NCBI RefSeq assembly: GCF_007748035.1
Contig: NZ_CP036278.1
Span: 930,001-994,000, forward strand
DNA length: 64,000 nucleotides
Direction: 5' to 3'
Source: Aeoliella mucimassa
Lineage (GTDB): Bacteria > Planctomycetota > Planctomycetia > Pirellulales > Lacipirellulaceae
Shown here in pieces: positions 54,726 through 61,768 of this stretch; within the stretch, counting starts at the first letter, position 1, and every line of letters begins with the position of its first letter. The position numbers were made by a program, and so were the translations under genes. The notes below the pieces were generated by a model, which searched no databases, was not told the DNA's origin, and saw only the letters and a list, made by a program, of their open reading frames with translations.

Positions 54726-55856
54726 CTACCGAGCCCATACCATTCGAGCCACGAGACTCGCTAGCAGAAGTAACAGATAGCTCGATGGCTCCGGAACGCT
54801 GATAGCCTGCGCGGCGGAGAGGCTACCAGATTGCCCAAAATGACGACGCCAGATTTCGTAGTCGCCGGAGTCGACTCCCGCGAATCCATTGCCGGCGTTG
54901 TTGATAAGTTGCTCGTCGCTGGCCCCCAGGTTGTCGCGCCACACGGTGTAGTCGGCCAGATCGACCAGCGAATCGCCATTAAAGTCGCCCGGCAAGCTAT
55001 CGCGCTCGATGAAATCGCCCAGGAGGCTTGCCAGCTCCGCATGCACGGTCGCGGTGGGATGGACGTCGTCCCAGAACAGATAACTCTCGGGGGTCGCGAC
55101 CACCGGATCCGGGCCGGCCGCCTGGGTGACGTTCGTCAGCCTGTACTCGGTGGGGTGGCTGACCACGTGGTCGAACAGCCCCTCCACGTCGAACCGACGA
55201 AGGCTCAACTCGCTGAGCGAAAGCTCCAACCGGTCGAGTTCGAGCGAAAGCTGCGTGTTGTAGTCGACCGTCACCGCGGTCATCTTCGCGGCGAGCGCCG
55301 GGTCGTTGTTGTACCGCGGAGTCAGTCCCAGCTTCGGCAGGTTGAGTACCAGGAACTCACGGGCGCCATCGTTGTAGAGCCGAGTAATCTGGTTGCCTAC
55401 GGTCGTGACCAACTGCGACATGCTCGTACGCCCCTGGAATAGGTCGTTGGCACCGATCAGCACCACGTGCAGCGCGGTGGGATCGGTGATGTCGTCATCC
55501 AGAAAGTAGTCGACCTGCTCGTCGAGATCGTTCAGGAACAGACCGTCGGGAAAACCGGTGCCAGTGGTCTGGGCGCCGCCGTACGCGTAGTTGTCGCCAC
55601 CATCGCGGCTGGGCGTAAGCGTACCGAAGCCGAATTGCTGATAGAGCAGTTCGGAATAGACCGGCCCGTTGCTGAACCGCCCGTTGTAGTAGTCGCTGCC
55701 AGGCACGACGCCCCAGGTTGCCCCCGAGGTGTTTCCGACGTCGGACAGACTATCGCCGAAGAAGAATAGGTTGGAGAATCCCCAGGCCGACGAGCCGCCA
55801 ACGAGTAGCAGCAACGTCAGCCCCAGTGTGCGTACACGTTGGAGGATGGTCGCCAA
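54726..55856 (-). CDS. exported SGNH/GDSL hydrolase with dockerin-like and VPEP segments
   Basis: A 376-residue protein. A signal peptide (LGLTLLLLVGGSSAWG) is followed by a GDSL lipase/esterase domain (about 27-290): FFFGDSLSDVGNTSG (block I serine), HVVLIGANDLF (block III) and FWDDVHPTATVHA (block V Asp-His). A dockerin-like GDFNGDSLVDLADYTVWRDN and a C-terminal VPEPSSYLLLLLASLVARM sorting signal close it. The enzyme is probably exported and anchored or processed through the PEP-CTERM-type route. Confidence 0.88.
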   Translation of the reverse strand: MATILQRVRTLGLTLLLLVGGSSAWGFSNLFFFGDSLSDVGNTSGATWGVVPGSDYYNGRFSNGPVYSELLYQQFGFGTLTPSRDGGDNYAYGGAQTTGTGFPDGLFLNDLDEQVDYFLDDDITDPTALHVVLIGANDLFQGRTSMSQLVTTVGNQITRLYNDGAREFLVLNLPKLGLTPRYNNDPALAAKMTAVTVDYNTQLSLELDRLELSLSELSLRRFDVEGLFDHVVSHPTEYRLTNVTQAAGPDPVVATPESYLFWDDVHPTATVHAELASLLGDFIERDSLPGDFNGDSLVDLADYTVWRDNLGASDEQLINNAGNGFAGVDSGDYEIWRRHFGQSGSLSAAQAISVPEPSSYLLLLLASLVARMVWAR

Positions 55857-55865
55857 GCGGATTCC

Positions 55866-56945
55866 CTATCGGTGTCGGCAAGTCGTGACCAAGCCGACCG
55901 CTGCGAGTAGCAGCAAGGCGAGCGACGTGGGTTCAGGCACCGACGCTTGGCTTAACTCTTCCGGGAAAGCAATCGAGGCCCCGAAGTTGGCCTTCCATAT
56001 CGCGTAGTCGTCGATGGTGACGCCAGGCTCCCCGTCGCCAAGGTTGTCGAGTGCGTCGTCGGTTTCATCGCCCAGGTGGTCGCGCCACACCGTGTAGTCA
56101 GCCAGGTCGACCGAGCCATCGAGATTGAAGTCGCCAGATAGCCAGATGTCGAGTACGTACTCGGTATCGTCGGCATGGTACCCAGTGAAGTAATAGTCGG
56201 GCCAGCCAGTGACGACGATGGTGACTTCGCCATTGGCAGGCACTTCGCCGGTAAGGCGTGAGTAGTAGGTTTCGAAAGTCGGATCATCGTCGTTGTAGTC
56301 GAGTTCGGTGCCGGTTTCATCGAACCAACCAATGATGGTGTCGCCCTCTACTTCACCCGAGGCAGACGTACGGGCTACGAACTGTGCGCCGGTCGGCAAG
56401 CCGGTGAAGGTCCAGAAGTCGACGTCGCGAGGCTCGAGGATGTTTTCGAGTTCGATGTTGTAGGTTGCGCCGGCCCAGTTGGCGTTGGTCTCGGCGTAAG
56501 TGTCGACGGCGCCAGGTACGAGAGTACCTGAGTAGTAGACCGAGTCGATCAGCTCGTTGTTGATATCGTAGATCGACACGTAGGCTTCGTAATCGCCGTA
56601 CTCACTATGTTGACCCTCGAAAGTCTCGTCGGGATAGCCCGAAACCGTGAAGTTGATCGAGTTGTTCAGTATCGGCACTTCGAACAGAGCCGAGGCTCGT
56701 CCGTTTCCGTAGTAGCTACCGTCATCGTCAAAAAACTCGTAGGAGCCCGAAGTTCCAGCGGCAGTCAGGATGGTATCGATAGGAGGGTCGAGCGTCGTAT
56801 CGCCGAGCGAGTCGTACACCGAATTGACCCCCGGTGAAAGCACCGTGGCCTCGTCGAAATACTCGTTCGGTTCGTCGGCCGAGGCAAAGGGGGCAACAAG
56901 CAGGGCGATAGCCGTAAGCAGCAGAGCAGGGTAGGTACGCGACAT
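55866..56945 (-). CDS. exported beta-sandwich protein with dockerin-like and VPEP segments
   Basis: A 359-residue protein with a signal peptide (ALLLTAIALLVAPFASA), an acidic beta-rich body (EPNEYFDEATVLSPGVNSVY; DDGSYYGNGRASALFEVPIL; DYNDDDPTFETYYSRLTGEV) resembling pre-peptidase C-terminal-like domains, a dockerin-like SGDFNLDGSVDLADYTVWRD and ASVPEPTSLALLLLAAVGLV at the end. It is about 10 bp from the GDSL gene on the same strand, so the two may be co-transcribed. The function is unknown. Confidence 0.78.
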   Translation of the reverse strand: MSRTYPALLLTAIALLVAPFASADEPNEYFDEATVLSPGVNSVYDSLGDTTLDPPIDTILTAAGTSGSYEFFDDDGSYYGNGRASALFEVPILNNSINFTVSGYPDETFEGQHSEYGDYEAYVSIYDINNELIDSVYYSGTLVPGAVDTYAETNANWAGATYNIELENILEPRDVDFWTFTGLPTGAQFVARTSASGEVEGDTIIGWFDETGTELDYNDDDPTFETYYSRLTGEVPANGEVTIVVTGWPDYYFTGYHADDTEYVLDIWLSGDFNLDGSVDLADYTVWRDHLGDETDDALDNLGDGEPGVTIDDYAIWKANFGASIAFPEELSQASVPEPTSLALLLLAAVGLVTTCRHR

Positions 56946-57100
56946 GGTAAGCCTTTCAAGTGGGTTGCGTTGCCGCTCCCAGGCGTGTCACCGAAGTGCA
57001 GCCAGCGGGGGTACGGCGGACCAATGAAACCAGCGTCTCTGTCGGACTGGTACCTCCTCCCAAGCTTCAAGCAGGCACAATCTAAAGTTTACTCGTAGGA

Positions 57101-58339
57101 CTATTGTACACGACACGCGACCATCGAGGCGTTATGACCACCAAATCCGAAACTATTGCTGACCACGACGTTTAGCGGCTTTTCTTTCGGCTCGTTGGGG
57201 GTGTAGTCGAGATCGCACTCGGGATCGGGGTTTTGCAGGTTGATCGTGGGGGGTACCACGTTGTGCTTGAGGGCCATCAAGCTCAGCACCATTTCGACCC
57301 CGCCGCTGGCTCCCAGCAGGTGGCCGAGTTGGCTCTTGGTGCTCGAAACGCTCAGTTTGTAGGCGTGATCGCCGTACACGCGTTTGATGGCGGTCGACTC
57401 GGCTTTGTCGCCAAGCGGGGTGCTGGTGCCGTGGGCGTTGATGTAGTCGACCTTCTCGGGAGCGAGTTCCGCATCCTCCAAAGCCGACTGCATTGCTCGA
57501 CCGGCGCCGGTCCCTTCGGGGTCGGGTTGGGTGATGTGCCCGCCATCCGCGCTAGCACCGTAGCCGAGAATCTCAGCGTAGATTTCCGCTCCGCGGGCTT
57601 TCGCGTGTTCGTATTCTTCGAGCACGATCAGGCCGGCTCCTTCTGCCATTACGAAGCCATCGCGGTCGACATCAAACGGGCGGCTGGCAGCCGTGGGGTC
57701 GTCGTTCCGCTCGCTCAAGGCCCGCATGTTGGCAAAGCCAGCCAGACCCATCGGCGTGCAAGCCGCTTCGGTACCACCGGAGATCATCACGTCGACCACG
57801 CCTGAGCGAATCGCATGGAACGCTTCGCCCATCGCGTTGGTTGCACTGGCACACGCGGTGACTACCGCGTAGTTCAGACCACGCAGACCGTAGCGAATCG
57901 AAACGTGACCCGAGGCCGCATTGGCCATGAGCTTAGGAATAGTGAAGGCCGACACTTTGTCGGGGCCTTTGAGAATCAGGCGACCCATCTGCTCTTCGAT
58001 TTCGGTTAGGCCGCCGATGCCGGTGCCTACGATCGCACCGCAGCGAAAGAGATCTTCTTTCGAGAAGTCGAGGCCCGAATCGTTTACTGCATCGACTGCA
58101 CACACGATCGCGAATTGAGCGAAGCGATCGATCTTTTTCAGATCTCGACGCTCGATGTAATCGGTCGGATTCCAATCGTAGATATCGCCACCGAATTTCA
58201 CTTTGTGCTTCGTAGTGTCGAAGGCTTTCAATTCGTGGATGCCGCTTTCACCGGCCAATACACGCTGCCAGAGGTCGTCGACCTTCTGACTGAGCGAGGT
58301 AACCGCTCCCATGCCTGTGACTACTACACGCCGTTTCAT
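57101..58339 (-). CDS. fabF: beta-ketoacyl-ACP synthase II
   Basis: A 412-residue FabF that condenses malonyl-ACP with acyl-ACP during fatty-acid elongation. The catalytic triad is complete: Cys163 in AVVTACASATNAMGEAF, His303 in YINAHGTSTPLGDKAE and His340 in STKSQLGHLLGASGG. The N-terminus (RRVVVTGMGAVTSLSQKVDD) and C-terminus (VVSNSFGFGGHNASMVA) are standard. It is the last gene of the rpmF-fabD-fabG-acpP-fabF cluster and is separated from acpP by a terminator-like hairpin. Confidence 0.96.
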   Translation of the reverse strand: MKRRVVVTGMGAVTSLSQKVDDLWQRVLAGESGIHELKAFDTTKHKVKFGGDIYDWNPTDYIERRDLKKIDRFAQFAIVCAVDAVNDSGLDFSKEDLFRCGAIVGTGIGGLTEIEEQMGRLILKGPDKVSAFTIPKLMANAASGHVSIRYGLRGLNYAVVTACASATNAMGEAFHAIRSGVVDVMISGGTEAACTPMGLAGFANMRALSERNDDPTAASRPFDVDRDGFVMAEGAGLIVLEEYEHAKARGAEIYAEILGYGASADGGHITQPDPEGTGAGRAMQSALEDAELAPEKVDYINAHGTSTPLGDKAESTAIKRVYGDHAYKLSVSSTKSQLGHLLGASGGVEMVLSLMALKHNVVPPTINLQNPDPECDLDYTPNEPKEKPLNVVVSNSFGFGGHNASMVACRVQ

Positions 58340-58494
58340 CGTCCTGTCGCTTTCGGTGGTGTGGTGAGTAGGTTGTCGGTAAGCAGGCGAGCCTCTAGCT
58401 GATAGAGGTTGTTAGCCCAAGCGAGCAGTAGGGCAGGGCCGTATTGCCTACCGGAGTGCTCAAATGGTTCGCCTAGCTGTTGCCCACCGCAACA

Positions 58495-58529
58495 TAAAAA
58501 AAGGCGCACGTCGAGGGGAGCGTGCGCCT
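58495..58529 (-). terminator. terminator between acpP and fabF
   Basis: On the minus strand AGGCGCACG-(10 nt)-CGTGCGCCT is followed by seven T. It lies about 60 bases after the acpP stop and some 155 bases before fabF, so it may end or attenuate the acpP message and lower fabF expression relative to the highly expressed acpP. Confidence 0.8.
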
Positions 58530-58589
58530 GGATTGGTTTGCGCACCGCAACTGGTGTTCGGCGCGATATCGGTCGCCGGCAGGGCTGGT

Positions 58590-58829
58590 TTAGCCGTTGC
58601 CGTTCTTCTCGATATAGTCGACAGCTTGCCCCACGGTCTGAATCTTCTCAGCCGCGTCGTCGGGGATGTTGATGTCGAACTCTTCCTCAAGCTCCATCAC
58701 CAACTCCACAGTGTCGAGCGAGTCGGCACCAAGGTCGTTGACGAACGAGGTCTCGGGGGAAATCTTGTCTTTGTCGACGCCAAGCTGTTCGGCGACGATG
58801 TCTGCAACGCGATCCAAAACTGAGGCCAC
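58590..58829 (-). CDS. acpP: acyl carrier protein
   Basis: A 79-residue acidic acyl carrier protein. The phosphopantetheine serine is Ser37 in [20 protein letters not shown]. It carries the growing acyl chain in fatty-acid synthesis. It lies between fabG (about 240 bp upstream) and fabF, as in many bacteria. Confidence 0.97.
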   Translation of the reverse strand: MASVLDRVADIVAEQLGVDKDKISPETSFVNDLGADSLDTVELVMELEEEFDINIPDDAAEKIQTVGQAVDYIEKNGNG

Positions 58830-59073
58830 GTCAGGTCCTCCTAAATTAACTATCCGCGAAATGATGTCGAATGCCGAGGTGGGCCGCCCCGCGGGTTCGC
58901 CGCGGTGCTCGTTTGTCCGGGAGGTTGCCGCCTCGGATGGGTTACTAATGAAACGTCGTGCGTAAGCCCCTCAAGATAGAGCGTCTGCACAAGAGTGGTC
59001 AAGATATACCGACTTTCTTCGTGGGTGTCTAGCCGGCTTGCGGCTTCTCCCCCGTGTCGTAAGTCTAGCCGTA

Positions 59074-59835
59074 CTAAGCGGTTAGTCCTCCATCAACAGT
59101 TATTACTTGCCCGGTGATGTAGGATCCTGCTTCGCTGGCCAGATAAAGCACCGCCTGGGCGATTTCCACAGGTTGGCCAAGTCGGCCGAGAGGAATCCGC
59201 TGTTTGACCATCTCTTCCAGGGCGGGGCCCAAGGCGTCGGTCATGTCCGAGGCGATAAAACCAGGGCAAATCGCGTTGACCGTGATTTGTCGACGCTTGC
59301 TGGCTAGCTCCCGGGATACGGTTTGGGTAAAGCCGATGATGCCTGCCTTCGAGGCCGAGTAGTTGGCCTGTCCGGGATTGCCCATCAGCCCCGATACGCT
59401 TGAAATGTTGATGATACGGCCTTTCTTGGCTCGCATCATTGCTCCCGCGCCGGCGCGGGTGTACAGGAACACGCTTCGCAAGTTGGTTGCGATCACCGCG
59501 TCCCAGTCGTCGTCCGTCATCCGCGGCAGCAGGGTGTCGCGCGTGATGCCGGCGTTGTTCACTAGGATGTCAAGTTGGCCCCACTCTTCCACGATCTTGT
59601 CGACCGCTGCCGAGGCTGCGTCGCTATCGACTGCGTCGGCGGCGATGACCATGGCTTCGCTGCCGGCCGCGCGGATCTCGCTAGCGGTGGCTTCGAGCTT
59701 CTCAGCGTTGCGAGCCAGGCAGGCCACCTTGGCACCGCTGGCACCCAAGGCCAGGGCAATCGCCTTGCCGATGCCTTGCGAGGCACCTGTGACCAGGGCG
59801 GTTTGTCCGGAAAGATCGACGCTGAAACTAGACAT
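59074..59835 (-). CDS. fabG: 3-oxoacyl-ACP reductase
   Basis: A 253-residue short-chain dehydrogenase. NADPH binding is through [20 protein letters not shown], with [10 protein letters not shown]. The Ser-Tyr-Lys catalytic group is in [20 protein letters not shown]. The C-terminal [15 protein letters not shown] is typical of FabG. It lies just after fabD on the same strand (about 65 bp gap). Confidence 0.94.
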   Translation of the reverse strand: MSSFSVDLSGQTALVTGASQGIGKAIALALGASGAKVACLARNAEKLEATASEIRAAGSEAMVIAADAVDSDAASAAVDKIVEEWGQLDILVNNAGITRDTLLPRMTDDDWDAVIATNLRSVFLYTRAGAGAMMRAKKGRIINISSVSGLMGNPGQANYSASKAGIIGFTQTVSRELASKRRQITVNAICPGFIASDMTDALGPALEEMVKQRIPLGRLGQPVEIAQAVLYLASEAGSYITGQVITVDGGLTA

Positions 59836-59901
59836 AGGGCGCTAAATCGTTGAATGCAGGTAAGGATGTTTGGGGACTTAAGTGCCGCCTGCCACGCGAA
59901 G

Positions 59902-60813
59902 CTAAGCCGTGACGTTCTCGCAGGGCATCTTGCGATTGATTCGCTTCATCAGGCCCTTCAGCACGCGGCCGGGGCCAATCTCGTAGCAGGTCTCGACGCC
60001 ATAGTCGTTGAGCAGCAGGTTCATGGAGTCCTCCCAGCGTACCGGATTGACTACCTGTTCGCCCAGTAGCCGGCGGATCTCCACCGGATCGTCGTGCGGT
60101 TGGCCATCGACGTTCGAAATCACCGGAATGCGTGGAGGACGCAGGTCGACCGTATCCAGCACTGCTTCCAGGCGGGCAACAGCCGAACGCATCAGCTCGG
60201 TATGGAACGCACCAGCCACGGCCAGCGGTACCACTCGCATGGCCCCTTTTTCGTCGGCCAACGCAGCGACTCGTTCGCAGGCAGCAATCGTGCCCGAAAC
60301 TACGATGTTGTTAGGGCACAGGTGGTTGGCCACTGCGAGCACGTCGCCCTGGGCGGCTTCTTCCACGATGGCTTCGATGTCGGCCAGTTCCATGCCCAGG
60401 ATGCTCACCATGCCGCTCGGCGTGGCTTCCGAGGCGTCCTGCATGGCAGCACCGCGTTCGGCCACCACTCGCAGTCCGTCGGCAAACGACAGGGCACCAG
60501 CGAACGCCAGGGCGGTGTATTCGCCCAGGCTCAGTCCAGCGGTTACCACGCAGGCATCGACCACGTTGGGTTGCTCGGCATCCAGGCGCTCCAGGGCGGC
60601 CAGGCTGGCAACGTAAATCGCCGGCTGGCTGTGAGCTGTGGAGTCGAGTTGTTCGGCCGGTCCATTCGTACAGATGTCGAGCAGGTCGTAGCCAAGAATC
60701 TCCTTGGCCTGGTCGAATCGCTCGCGGGCCGGCGCAAACTCGTTGCACAACTCGGCCGCCATACCTACGGTCTGGGCACCCTGGCCCGGAAACAGAAAAG
60801 CCGTCTTACCCAC
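59902..60813 (-). CDS. fabD: malonyl-CoA:ACP transacylase
   Basis: A 303-residue FabD that loads malonyl groups on ACP. It starts KTAFLFPGQGAQTVGMAAEL. The nucleophile serine is in AGLSLGEYTALAFAG and the catalytic histidine in VAGAFHTELMRSAVARL. The C-terminal YEIGPGRVLKGLMKRI is conserved. It follows rpmF on the same strand. Confidence 0.95.
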   Translation of the reverse strand: MGKTAFLFPGQGAQTVGMAAELCNEFAPARERFDQAKEILGYDLLDICTNGPAEQLDSTAHSQPAIYVASLAALERLDAEQPNVVDACVVTAGLSLGEYTALAFAGALSFADGLRVVAERGAAMQDASEATPSGMVSILGMELADIEAIVEEAAQGDVLAVANHLCPNNIVVSGTIAACERVAALADEKGAMRVVPLAVAGAFHTELMRSAVARLEAVLDTVDLRPPRIPVISNVDGQPHDDPVEIRRLLGEQVVNPVRWEDSMNLLLNDYGVETCYEIGPGRVLKGLMKRINRKMPCENVTA

Positions 60814-60944
60814 CGCGGAGCCTCATGCAATAGGGAAAGTTCGAAAGTGGAAACGCGATCGGCCTTGCATAGCTGTTGGCCGCCAGAGGTATCGGCTGCC
60901 AGTCTCTCGTTGCCTGCTCGCCCTTCCGCTTTCGACTCTCGAAA

Positions 60945-61130
60945 CTAGCCTTGCGACTCAACCACCACGCGGCCCATGTAGTGCCCGCAGTTCTCGTTCG
61001 GGCAGATCACATGGCTCGGAACCAACGTGCCGCACTTGGGGCAAGGATGCAATTGGCGGGGCTTGAGCTGATCGTGCGAACGACGCTTACCAGTACGCGA
61101 GTTGGAGTGCTTGCGCTTGGGGACAGCCAT
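60945..61130 (-). CDS. rpmF: 50S ribosomal protein L32
   Basis: A 61-residue L32 (MAVPKRKHSNSRTGKRRSHD) with a zinc-binding set of four cysteines (CPKCGTLVPSHVICPNENC). It heads the fatty-acid cluster. plsX and fabH, which often lie between rpmF and fabD, are absent here. Confidence 0.95.
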   Translation of the reverse strand: MAVPKRKHSNSRTGKRRSHDQLKPRQLHPCPKCGTLVPSHVICPNENCGHYMGRVVVESQG

Positions 61131-61279
61131 CGTGGGACCTCAGGAATGGAAAGGGTTGAATATGCGGGGGCTAGTGAATTCTGGAGAAACCGACGAGGAT
61201 ACTCCAGTTAGACCCGAACTGTCAATGGGCCAGCCGACAGTCTGGCCCCCCATCTGAGCCCTCATCCCGACCCCCCAGT

Positions 61280-61768
61280 ATGTCCGAAATCACGATACGC
61301 CAAGTCGACCTTGCCAACCCCAAGGAGGTGGAAGCCCTGGTCGCCATGATCGACGCTTACGCCCAGCACGAAATGGGTGGCGGGCGACCGCTACCCACCG
61401 AAGTTCGCGAAGTGCTCGGCGAGCGTTTTGCCGCCCACCCCGCTTCGCTCGCCTGGATCGCCTGGCTCGACGACCAACCGGTCGGCGGGCTCGTGGCTTT
61501 CTGGTGTTTTTCGACCTTCAGCGCCCGTTCGCGGATCAACATTCACGACATCTCGGTCGTCGATGGGCACCGCAACCAGGGCATCGGCCGAAAGCTCATC
61601 GAAGCGGTGGAAGACTACGCCCGCCGCACCGATTGCTGCTCGATCACCCTCGAAGTCCGCGGCGACAACCTGCGGGGTCGGCACCTGTATCAGAAGTGTG
61701 GCTTCCAAGGCCCTACCGATTGGTCGCCCCCCGAGTCGATGGTGTTCTGGAAGAAATCGCTGAGCTAA
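61280..61768 (+). CDS. GNAT family N-acetyltransferase
   Basis: A 162-residue acetyltransferase. The acetyl-CoA-binding motif A is INIHDISVVDGHRNQGIGRK, and motif B is around LRGRHLYQKCGFQGP. No substrate can be inferred. The 3' end overlaps the convergent CotH-type gene by 56 bases. Confidence 0.88.
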   Translation: MSEITIRQVDLANPKEVEALVAMIDAYAQHEMGGGRPLPTEVREVLGERFAAHPASLAWIAWLDDQPVGGLVAFWCFSTFSARSRINIHDISVVDGHRNQGIGRKLIEAVEDYARRTDCCSITLEVRGDNLRGRHLYQKCGFQGPTDWSPPESMVFWKKSLS

